The notes under the pieces were generated by a model. That model saw only the letters and a program-made list of their open reading frames with translations, was not told the DNA's origin and made no database searches. The position numbers and the translations under genes are program-made. From an uncultured Methanosarcinales archaeon (GTDB lineage Archaea; Halobacteriota; Methanosarcinia; Methanotrichales; Methanotrichaceae): a stretch of DNA of 12,100 nt. The stretch spans positions 1 to 12,100 of the forward strand of contig CALMJN010000113.1 of assembly GCA_937864385.1 (NCBI GenBank). Direction: 5' to 3'. Positions within the stretch are counted from its first letter, which is position 1. Every line of letters starts with the position of its first letter. This document shows positions 7,073 through 12,100 of the stretch, in pieces.

Positions 7073-7561
7073 TTAGGGATTTAGCACTAGAATGCTGTAG
7101 TTTAGAAGTGCGGCGAAGCTTACCCAGGCCAGATAGGGAACCAGGAGGAGAGCAGCCTCTTTAGATAGTGGGTAGAAGCGGTATATGTTAAGCAGTATTA
7201 GAATCCAGAGCAGGCCTATCACCACCAGTCCAGCCAGGGGCGAGCGCAGCCCGAAGAATGCGGCAGACCAGAGGATGTTGACCGCAAACTGGGCCACGAA
7301 GGCATAGGCTGCCCCCCGGAACTGGGGGAGGGTCAAGCCGGCCCGCCAGGCCAGAAAGAGGGATACGCCCATGAGGGTGAAGAGCAGCGTCCAGACCGCC
7401 GGGATTACTCCATCGGGCGGTGTGAACCAGGGTTTGACCAGGGCGGGATACCAGCTGTAGACGGACATATTGGTGAAGATGGAGCCCAGCAGGCCGGCTC
7501 CCTGGCAGGCGACTATGCACAGAACAAGCCTGACAATATCATTTCTGCTTAATCCATTCAT
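7073..7561 (-). CDS. tspO: TspO/MBR (translocator/tryptophan-rich sensory) family membrane protein
   Basis: A five-helix integral membrane protein. Relatives bind porphyrins and other tetrapyrroles and modulate stress or pigment responses; the archaeal role is not settled. Family hallmarks are clear: WYPALVKPWFTPPDGV at 38-52, VWTLLFTLMGVSLFLAW at 56-72, QFAVNILWSAAFFG at 91-104 and VPYLAWVSFAALLNYSI at 141-157. Hydrophobic segments fall near 9-29, 53-71, 86-103, 108-126 and 136-158. At 162 residues it is family-typical. GGGGTG upstream of the ATG may serve as ribosome site. The unrecognised 130-residue gene ends 63 bases upstream on the same strand and no convincing promoter lies in between, so co-transcription is likely. 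In a methanogen a link to tetrapyrroles (heme, factor F430, corrinoids) is plausible but is inference. Confidence 0.95.
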   Translation of the reverse strand: MNGLSRNDIVRLVLCIVACQGAGLLGSIFTNMSVYSWYPALVKPWFTPPDGVIPAVWTLLFTLMGVSLFLAWRAGLTLPQFRGAAYAFVAQFAVNILWSAAFFGLRSPLAGLVVIGLLWILILLNIYRFYPLSKEAALLLVPYLAWVSFAALLNYSILVLNP

Positions 7562-7624
7562 GCTATTCGCACCCCACTTTCGCTCAAGCCAATAGATTCA
7601 GATCTCGTCGGCTTATCATATTCA

Positions 7625-8017
7625 TCACCGGCTCACTGCCTGCTCCAGGGTCACATTCTCCCCCGGACCCCGGCGCATGACCACGCTCTGCCATCGGGAC
7701 AGATATCTTGCCAGCACAGAGAAAAAGCTCTCCAGCCAGGCTCTCCTCTCCCCATCGCTCCAGGCCTGAACGGAACCGTCCAGCTCTCCGGCCCAGGCCA
7801 GAGCCATAGCCTGCAAATCGGCTAAGGGCAGGATCATCTGCACCACCATCCCCTCCCCCTCTTCATCATGGGCCACAATCAGTTCAAAGTTGCCCACCCG
7901 AAGGATCTGATTGGGAGCAATCCTTCCCGCCCGGGCTTTTAATGCAGCATAGGAGAGGGCCTGGAAGACCTCCTCTTGAGATACCTTCGTTGCCGTTTTG
8001 CCTGCCAGATCCTTCAT
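7625..8017 (-). CDS. Unrecognised 130-residue cytoplasmic protein upstream of tspO
   Basis: I do not recognise this protein. Translation should start at the second of two adjacent ATG codons (8015-8017), or at the first (8018-8020): GGGGAG lies 4-7 bases upstream, and a strong TATA box at 8065-8072 falls inside the longer open frame that reaches 8161, which rules out the long form. No signal peptide or membrane helix is seen. The predicted shape is a helical N-terminus (SQEEVFQALSYAALKAR), a central beta segment (LRVGNFELIVAHDEEGEG, then VVQMILP) and a long amphipathic Trp-containing helix in the C-terminal half (WLESFFSVLARYLSRW). This alpha-beta-alpha order suggests a small sensor or adaptor fold, but I assign no function. 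It is probably the first gene of a transcript with tspO. Confidence 0.7.
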   Translation of the reverse strand: MKDLAGKTATKVSQEEVFQALSYAALKARAGRIAPNQILRVGNFELIVAHDEEGEGMVVQMILPLADLQAMALAWAGELDGSVQAWSDGERRAWLESFFSVLARYLSRWQSVVMRRGPGENVTLEQAVSR

Positions 8018-8064
8018 CATCCATCTCCCCGGCTCCGACCTGAGCCTATGGAATCGCGATCCAA

Positions 8065-8072
8065 TATATATA
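8065..8072. promoter_or_regulatory. Palindromic TATA element in a divergent promoter region
   Basis: TATATATA reads the same on both strands. On the minus strand (CTCTATATATATTGG) it sits about 48 bases from the start codon of the 130-residue gene, a good fit. On the plus strand it would give a leader of about 40 bases to the small frame at 8135; a weaker A/T element at 8086-8093 (AGATAAAA) could serve that direction instead. Confidence 0.6.
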
Positions 8073-8134
8073 GAGCGGAGGTAGTAGATAAAAGTGTAGG
8101 GAGTGGGAGACAACAGACTTGATCGGTGAGAAAT

Positions 8135-8272
8135 ATGAGCTGCTTTGATGATCTTATGCAATTTAGAGATGAGGTGGATCGGGCGGAGAAGAGTATCCAG
8201 AGGAGAGGTAGAATAGACGGGCTAAAGGACCTGAGCCCTCGGGACAAAAGTGCGGAGGAGCGTCTCCCATAA
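8135..8272 (+). CDS. Candidate 45-residue charged microprotein
   Basis: A short frame running from ATG at 8135 to TAA at 8270-8272. GGTGAG, complementary to the archaeal 16S rRNA tail, lies four to five bases before the ATG. The peptide begins MSCFDDLMQFRDEVDRAEKS and continues as a highly charged segment rich in Arg, Asp, Glu and Lys that should form one amphipathic helix, with a disordered tail. There is no membrane segment or metal site. It is divergent from the 130-residue gene and lies ahead of the flavodoxin gene, which has its own TATA box. The minus-strand frame over the same bases (8017-8310) lacks such signals. It could be a chance frame; the ribosome site and promoter context are the reasons to list it. 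Confidence 0.45.
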   Translation: MSCFDDLMQFRDEVDRAEKSIQRRGRIDGLKDLSPRDKSAEERLP

Positions 8273-8317
8273 TGGCCTGCTGCCATTTTATGATATCTGT
8301 TCATAAGCATTAACTAA

Positions 8318-8326
8318 TTATAATAT
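8318..8326 (+). promoter_or_regulatory. TATA box of the flavodoxin gene
   Basis: TTATAATAT begins 39 bases before the ATG at 8357, predicting a leader of about 13 bases that includes AGGGGA at 8345-8350 as ribosome site. Confidence 0.55.
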
Positions 8327-8356
8327 AGAGCCTGAATCGCCTCCAGGGGATTAAAG

Positions 8357-8791
8357 ATGCCGAAAATAGCCATAATCTACGCCAGCGGCTCGGGAAAGAC
8401 AAAGAAGATGGCAGAGGCCATTGCCAGTGGAGCCAAGAGCGTGCCGGAGGTGGAGGTACTGCTGAAGAATGCCGTCCAGGCCAAGGCGGATGAGGTCAAA
8501 GATGCCGGTGCCATCATTCTGGGTGGCTCAACCTACAACAGCAAGCTTATCCGGGCCATGGAGCCGTTTCTGGACCGGCTGGATGACCTGGACCTGAAGG
8601 GAAAGAGCGGTGCCGCCTTCGGCTCATATGGATGGAGCGGAGAAGGAGTCCCCATCTTGATCGAGCGAATGAAATCCTGGGGCATGTCTGTGATTGAGCC
8701 GGGAACAACAGCGGTTCAGATGCCGAGCAAAGAGGTCCTGGACAGATGCTTTGAGCTGGGAAAAAGCATGGCCGGCGGTCTGGAAAAATAG
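8357..8791 (+). CDS. Flavodoxin-family electron carrier
   Basis: A complete single-domain flavodoxin of 144 residues that should bind FMN and carry electrons in the cytoplasm. It shows the first beta strand and phosphate loop (KIAIIYASGSGKTKKMAEAI, 3-22), the second FMN loop (ILGGSTYNSKL, 54-64) and the third (AAFGSYGWSGEG, 86-97). The pattern GSYGWSGE is typical of the flavodoxin domain of F420H2 oxidases and flavo-diiron proteins, so this is probably a stand-alone relative of that domain. No diiron or rubredoxin domain is fused or adjacent, and the redox partner cannot be told from this window. The gene has its own TATA box and a T-run terminator about 60 bases past the stop. Confidence 0.93.
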   Translation: MPKIAIIYASGSGKTKKMAEAIASGAKSVPEVEVLLKNAVQAKADEVKDAGAIILGGSTYNSKLIRAMEPFLDRLDDLDLKGKSGAAFGSYGWSGEGVPILIERMKSWGMSVIEPGTTAVQMPSKEVLDRCFELGKSMAGGLEK

Positions 8792-8850
8792 AATAGGCCG
8801 ATCCAAGAAGTGCCCAAGCCCCTCAGATCTGCCCCCCCAGCACTGAAATC

Positions 8851-8856
8851 TTTTTT
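8851..8856 (+). terminator. T-run terminator of the flavodoxin gene
   Basis: Six T in ATCTTTTTTCC, about 60 bases past the flavodoxin stop codon and before the next plus-strand gene. Confidence 0.5.
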
Positions 8857-8908
8857 CCGGCGTGCTTGGTCGGGCAAGATAGATAAAGGAGGATGGCATC
8901 GAAAAATT

Positions 8909-8968
8909 GGCTTCCAGCTTAGAAGCTTCCCACTCAAAAGCTTCCAGTTCAAAAGCATCCCACTCAAA
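8909..8968 (+). repeat. Four direct repeats of 15 bases upstream of the M24 peptidase gene
   Basis: The units read GGCTTCCAGCTTAGA, AGCTTCCCACTCAAA, AGCTTCCAGTTCAAA and AGCATCCCACTCAAA with no spacers. Units 1 and 3 share TTCCAG while units 2 and 4 share TCCCACTCAAA, implying a duplicated 30-base pair of units. The array ends 29 bases before the ATG at 8998. On the minus strand it would encode pentapeptide repeats (FEWDA, FELEA, FEWEA, SKLEA), but the frame containing them lacks gene signals. There are too few units and no spacers, so it is not a CRISPR array. Confidence 0.85.
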
Positions 8969-8997
8969 AGGTAGATAGAATATAGAAGGCAGATCCA

Positions 8998-10170
8998 ATG
9001 GAGTATGTTCTTTTCCCCCGGTCCGAGATCCATCGCAGGATAAGTGCGCTACAGTCCCAGATGGGAGAGATGGATGGAGCATTGCTTTTTCATGCCGTGG
9101 ACATGTGCTACTTCTCCGGCACAGCTCAGGATGGGCTGGTCTATGTTCCAAGAGACGGCGATCCGGTGGTGATGATAAAGAGAAGCCTGGAGAGGGCAGC
9201 GGAGGAGTCGCCGTTGGAGGTCCGGCCTCTCAGGAACATGAGAAATCTCAAGTCGGATCTGGGCATACCAAAGGGAGCGGTCATGGGATTGGAGATGGAT
9301 GTCCTTCCCTGCAGCTTTTATTTTAAGATCGACAGGGCTCTGGACGATGCCCGGTTTGTAGATGTGGCGGAGAGGATCAAGCACATACGCTCGGTGAAAT
9401 CCGATTTCGAGCTGGGGCTGATCAAGGAATCCGCCCGGATACTGGAGGCCGGATTTTCCAGCGTTCCCGACTTTTTAAAGGAGGGGATGAGGGAGGTGGA
9501 CCTGATCAGCCGGCTGGAGATGGTCATGCGCTCCATGGGGCACCAGGGATCGCTCCGATTCCGGCGCTTTAACAGCATAGTCCCCCTGGGCCATGTCATG
9601 TCCGGGCCTGCCGCAGCCTGCCCCAGCTTTCTGGCCTCGCCCACCGGAGGCAAAGGCACCTCCCTGATCTTTCCTCAGGGGGCGAGCTTCTCCAGGATCA
9701 AGAGAAATGAGCCGGTGTTTGTGGACATGGTAGGGATCTACAACGGCTACATCGCCGATGCCACCAGGATCTTTTCCTTGGGAAAAATCGAGCCGGAGCT
9801 GGAGGAGGCCTATATAGCCGCCTGTCAGATCGAGGAGGGTCTGGCCCGGGAGATGTCGGCAGGAAAGACGGGCCGGGAGCTGTACCAGCTCAGCGAGGCA
9901 GCGGGGGCAAATCTGGGCTACAAGGATTACCTCGGCGGCCCGCCGGGGGGCAAATGCGGCTTTGTGGGTCATGGAGTGGGGCTGGAGCTGGATGAGTATC
10001 CGGTGATAGGCCCCCTGGACCATGAGCTGCAGAGCAATATGACCATCGCCATTGAGCCCAAGATCATCTATCCAGACAAGGGGGTGCTGGGAATTGAGGA
10101 TACCTTCCTCACCTCCAGCGGGGCGGCAGAGAGCCTGACCCATATGCCACGGGAGATCTGGCAGGTCTAG
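8998..10170 (+). CDS. M24-family metallopeptidase (Xaa-Pro aminopeptidase/prolidase-like)
   Basis: A 390-residue creatinase/prolidase-type protein, likely a cytoplasmic dipeptidase or aminopeptidase acting at X-Pro bonds. The N-terminal creatinase-like domain covers about 1-130 and the pita-bread catalytic domain about 131-385. All five expected metal ligands are present: D243 (FVDMVGIYNGY), D254 (ADATRIF, 11 residues later as in prolidase), H325 (FVGHGVGLELDEYP), E353 (IAIEPK) and E367 (GIEDTF). The position seven residues after H325, His in Pyrococcus prolidase, is D332 here; I believe the LELDE form occurs in other M24 proteins, so substrate range may differ. The ribosome site is weak (GAAGG), but the N-terminus aligns with the family. 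It is preceded by the 15-base repeat array and followed after 102 bases by the HAD gene on the same strand. Confidence 0.92.
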   Translation: MEYVLFPRSEIHRRISALQSQMGEMDGALLFHAVDMCYFSGTAQDGLVYVPRDGDPVVMIKRSLERAAEESPLEVRPLRNMRNLKSDLGIPKGAVMGLEMDVLPCSFYFKIDRALDDARFVDVAERIKHIRSVKSDFELGLIKESARILEAGFSSVPDFLKEGMREVDLISRLEMVMRSMGHQGSLRFRRFNSIVPLGHVMSGPAAACPSFLASPTGGKGTSLIFPQGASFSRIKRNEPVFVDMVGIYNGYIADATRIFSLGKIEPELEEAYIAACQIEEGLAREMSAGKTGRELYQLSEAAGANLGYKDYLGGPPGGKCGFVGHGVGLELDEYPVIGPLDHELQSNMTIAIEPKIIYPDKGVLGIEDTFLTSSGAAESLTHMPREIWQV

Positions 10171-10272
10171 GGGCCTGGCCGTTGGCCAAGAGGTCTTGCT
10201 CTGGTCTCTATTCCCGCCCCAAAAGAGATAATAACCTGAAAGCAGGAGTAACCGGTCTATAAAGGAGATCAG

Positions 10273-10911
10273 ATGATTCGCATCATATCCCTGGACATGG
10301 ACGGCACACTGATGAAATCCCGGTTTGTGGACAGGGTCTGGATGGAGGGCATTCCGGTGCTCTATGCCGAGAGGGCTGGCCTGGAATTTGCGGCGGCAAA
10401 AGAGTATGTCATAAGCGAGTATGCCAGGGTGGGCAGTGACCGGATGGAGTGGTACGACCTTCTGTATTGGATCGAAAGATTCGGCCTCAAGATCGGCAAA
10501 GATGAGCTCTTGCAGATGTACGAGGATGATATCGAGGCCTACCCCGAGGTGCCTGAGGTCCTGGATCAGCTATCGGAGAGATATGATCTGGTGGTGACAT
10601 CCAATGCCGCCCGGGAGTTCATAGAGATCGAATTGGATGGTCTATCTGAATATTTCCGGGAGATCTTCTCCGCCACATCGGACTTCCGGGAGGTCAAGAA
10701 GTCGCCTCTGGTCTACGGCGCCATCTGCGCCCAGATGAATGCCAGGCCCTTTGAGGTGCTCCACATTGGGGACCACTACCACTACGACTACGAATCACCG
10801 CTCCAGGCGGGCCTCGATGCCCTATTCCTGGACCGCAAGGGCCAGCGCTCCGGGCCGGAGGTTGTGGGCGATCTCCGGGAGGCCGCGGAGCTGATCGAAG
10901 GCTGCATCTGA
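10273..10911 (+). CDS. HAD-superfamily hydrolase (probable phosphatase)
   Basis: A 212-residue haloacid dehalogenase-type hydrolase, probably removing phosphate from a small metabolite. All four motifs are present: motif I DMDGT with nucleophile D8 and acid/base D10; motif II TSNAAREF (109-116); motif III lysine at 142-143 (VKKSPLVYG); motif IV HIGDHYHYDYESPLQAG (164-180), with the Mg2+ ligands at D167 and D172. Residues about 20-90 form a helical cap that helps choose the substrate, which is not identifiable from sequence. AAAGGAG lies about six bases before the ATG. pyrF begins 40 bases downstream on the same strand, suggesting a joint transcript; a role in nucleotide metabolism is a guess from position only. 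Confidence 0.92.
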   Translation: MIRIISLDMDGTLMKSRFVDRVWMEGIPVLYAERAGLEFAAAKEYVISEYARVGSDRMEWYDLLYWIERFGLKIGKDELLQMYEDDIEAYPEVPEVLDQLSERYDLVVTSNAAREFIEIELDGLSEYFREIFSATSDFREVKKSPLVYGAICAQMNARPFEVLHIGDHYHYDYESPLQAGLDALFLDRKGQRSGPEVVGDLREAAELIEGCI

Positions 10912-10951
10912 TTCTATGGCTGCTCCGGCGATTTAAGGAGGCTAAATTAGG

Positions 10952-11590
10952 ATGAAAAAGGAGACGAGGCTGATACTGGCATTGGATGTCACCTCCGGGG
11001 AGAGGGCCCTTTCCCTGGCCGCAAGCCTACGGCCCTATTTCGATGCCATCAAGATCGGCTATCCCCTCATCCTCGCCGCAGGCTTGGGCGTGGTTAAGGA
11101 GATCGCCAGCATTGCCCCGGTCATCGCTGACCTCAAGGTGGCGGATATCCCCAACACCAACCGCCTCATCTGCCAGGCGGCCTTCAAGGCCGGGGCCAGC
11201 GGGGTCATCGCCCAGGCCTTTCCTGGCAAAGACTCCCTCTTAGCCTGTGCCGAGAGCGCCGCAGAGAACGGGGCGGATCTCTATGTGGTTACAGAGATGA
11301 GCCATCCCGGGGCGGAGCTGTTCATGGCCCCCCAGGCAGAGAGGATGGCCCGGCTGGCCGTCGAGGTCGGGGCCGCCGGAGTGGTGGCACCGGCCACCCG
11401 ACCGGAAAGGATCAGGCTGATCCGCTCCATCATTGGAGAAAGGACCATAATCTCCCCCGGAGTGGGGGCCCAGGGGGGCTCGGCGGGGGCGGCGCTGCAG
11501 GCGGGGGCGGACTATATTATTGTGGGGCGGTCGATTTACGGGGCAGAGGATCCGGAAGGGGCGGCTGAGAGGCTTCTCTCTTCGATCTGA
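10952..11590 (+). CDS. pyrF: Orotidine-5'-phosphate decarboxylase
   Basis: Converts orotidine 5'-phosphate to UMP and CO2, the last step of pyrimidine synthesis, as a cytoplasmic TIM-barrel dimer. Key residues are all visible: D12 (LALDV), K34 (IKIGYPLI), the catalytic array D60-x-K62-x-x-D65 ([11 protein letters not shown]), the EMSHPGA segment at 115-121, and the phosphate-binding SPGVGAQGG (168-176) and VGRSIY (191-196). The 212-residue length matches the short archaeal form. GGAGG lies about ten bases before the ATG, a slightly long spacing, but the start is fixed by homology to the family N-terminus. It follows the HAD gene and is followed by a hairpin terminator. Confidence 0.97.
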   Translation: MKKETRLILALDVTSGERALSLAASLRPYFDAIKIGYPLILAAGLGVVKEIASIAPVIADLKVADIPNTNRLICQAAFKAGASGVIAQAFPGKDSLLACAESAAENGADLYVVTEMSHPGAELFMAPQAERMARLAVEVGAAGVVAPATRPERIRLIRSIIGERTIISPGVGAQGGSAGAALQAGADYIIVGRSIYGAEDPEGAAERLLSSI

Positions 11591-11611
11591 TTGCTCTGAA
11601 GAGGGCAATTT
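11590..11611 (+). terminator. Hairpin with short T tail after pyrF
   Basis: TTGCTCT pairs with AGGGCAA (one T-G wobble) around a GAAG loop, extended by the flanking A-T pair, and is followed by TTT. It starts at the last base of the pyrF stop codon. It fits a terminator, although the T tail is short. Confidence 0.4.
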
Positions 11612-11652
11612 CCTCACCGAAAGATAAAATCTGTCGCACGTAATAGCATGAA

Positions 11653-11690
11653 GCGGGGTGGCAAAGGTAGGGCGTTCGAACCCCGCACCA
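11653..11690 (+). other. tRNA-3'-end-like hairpin (possible tRNA remnant)
   Basis: GCGGGGT at 11653-11659 pairs perfectly with ACCCCGC at 11680-11686, followed by A and then CCA, exactly like a tRNA acceptor stem with tail. The 20 bases between end in GTTCGA, which with the following bases gives a T-loop-like TTCGAAC. There is no room for D and anticodon arms, so this is not a working tRNA. It may be a deletion remnant or an old attachment site of a mobile element, or a chance hairpin. It differs in sequence from the tRNA-Ser in this window. Confidence 0.4.
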
Positions 11691-11697
11691 TAGCACC

Positions 11698-12100
11698 TCA
11701 TTTACCTTCGGCTAATTTCGATCGAGCAAATTTAATAAATTCTTGCTTATGACTACTAATGGACCCAATCTCAGGATCCGCATAGAAATCCCCGCTACCG
11801 ATCAGCCAGAACACTTTATCCGCAGCATAAGGAGTAACATCCGCATTGCTCGCCAGTCGGATAATTGCCTTGAATAACTGATAGTCATCAACTCCAATGG
11901 GGCAGAGTTCTAGCGCTGTGAAGATATCATGCAAGTGTACATCTGGTTTGGGAAAATTAACATATCCAAGTTCCTTGAGGAAGTCACAGGAAAGAGCAAA
12001 TCCGAATCCTTTAATTTCCCGGTCCAGAAGCATCGGCAAACTTGGACGCGCCTTCACATCTCGGTCAAAAAAATCAACCCATTCAAAGAACTGATTGGCC
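11698..12100 (-). CDS. Partial gene: helix-hairpin-helix DNA glycosylase-like protein
   Basis: The frame is open to the right edge of the window, so the true start lies outside; a GTG at 12055-12057 is internal. About 133 C-terminal residues are visible. The segment LLDREIKGFGFALSCDFLKELGY resembles the helix-hairpin-helix of the endonuclease III/HhH-GPD family (helix, Gly-Phe-Gly turn, helix). The following NFPKPDVHLHDIF places an aspartate like the catalytic Asp of the family's VDTHV motif. This supports a base-excision DNA glycosylase-like protein, but no Cys4 iron-sulfur motif is seen at the C-terminus and the N-terminal half is missing. The gene is clearly more AT-rich than pyrF, hinting at horizontal acquisition. 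It ends 7 bases from the tRNA-like hairpin, on the opposite strand. Confidence 0.65.
   Translation of the reverse strand, partial: ANQFFEWVDFFDRDVKARPSLPMLLDREIKGFGFALSCDFLKELGYVNFPKPDVHLHDIFTALELCPIGVDDYQLFKAIIRLASNADVTPYAADKVFWLIGSGDFYADPEIGSISSHKQEFIKFARSKLAEGK

Noticed and set aside
8018..8161. Upstream extension of the 130-residue gene to 178 residues
   Set aside because: The extension contains the TATATATA promoter, and a good ribosome site sits just before the ATG pair at 8015-8020.
8017..8310. Minus-strand frame of 97 codons
   Set aside because: It spans the divergent promoter and has no translation signals; the plus-strand 45-residue frame is better supported.
8909..8968. CRISPR array
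   Set aside because: Units are 15 bases, contiguous and without spacers, and no cas gene is in the window.
8971..8986. AGAATATAG as TATA box of the M24 gene
   Set aside because: It is too close to the ATG at 8998; the predicted start would fall within the coding region.
8624..9151. Minus-strand frame of 175 codons with pentapeptide repeats
   Set aside because: It is antisense to the flavodoxin and peptidase genes; the repeats simply reflect the 15-base DNA array.

Overview
The window reads as chromosomal DNA of a methanogenic archaeon, most plausibly a member of the Methanosarcinales such as Methanothrix (Methanosaeta). Seen directly: A/T-rich TATA boxes about 25 bases ahead of genes, Shine-Dalgarno motifs of the GGAGG or GGTGA type, T-run terminators, a serine tRNA gene with no encoded CCA, a short archaeal-type orotidine-5'-phosphate decarboxylase, heavy AGG/AGA arginine and ATA isoleucine use, and secreted proteins carrying N-glycosylation sequons. 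The genus is an inference from overall style; no marker gene settles it.

Layout, left to right. (1) 152-236: tRNA-Ser(GCT) on the minus strand with its own TATA box, followed by about 500 bases with no supported gene. (2) 763-1920: an orphan 385-residue protein with a good promoter and ribosome binding site, visibly less GC-rich than its neighbours. (3) 1991-5146, minus strand: a cell-surface block. A one-piece membrane regulator (signal peptide, extracellular domain, one membrane helix, long disordered cytoplasmic linker, C-terminal winged helix) is followed downstream by two secreted, sequon-bearing proteins, one of them built from repeats. Each has a candidate promoter of its own, so these are neighbours rather than a clear operon. 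(4) 5258-8017, minus strand: glutamine-dependent NAD+ synthetase, a TspO/MBR-family membrane protein, and an unrecognised 130-residue protein 63 bases upstream of TspO that may be co-transcribed with it. (5) 8065-8791, plus strand: a TATATATA element shared with a divergent candidate 45-residue microprotein, then a flavodoxin. (6) 8998-11590, plus strand: an M24 metallopeptidase-fold protein preceded by four 15-base direct repeats, a HAD-family phosphatase and pyrF, the last two closely spaced. (7) 11653-12100: a tRNA-3'-end-like hairpin beside an AT-rich minus-strand gene, cut by the window edge, that resembles helix-hairpin-helix DNA glycosylases.

Most of the window is housekeeping (NAD and pyrimidine synthesis, flavodoxin, peptidase). 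The least explained parts are the membrane-tethered regulator with its two secreted neighbours, the repeat-built protein with evenly spaced Asn-Met-Thr sequons, the orphan 385-residue protein, the 15-base repeat array, and the tRNA-like scar next to the glycosylase-like gene. I see no CRISPR array, insertion sequence, transposase or integrase.
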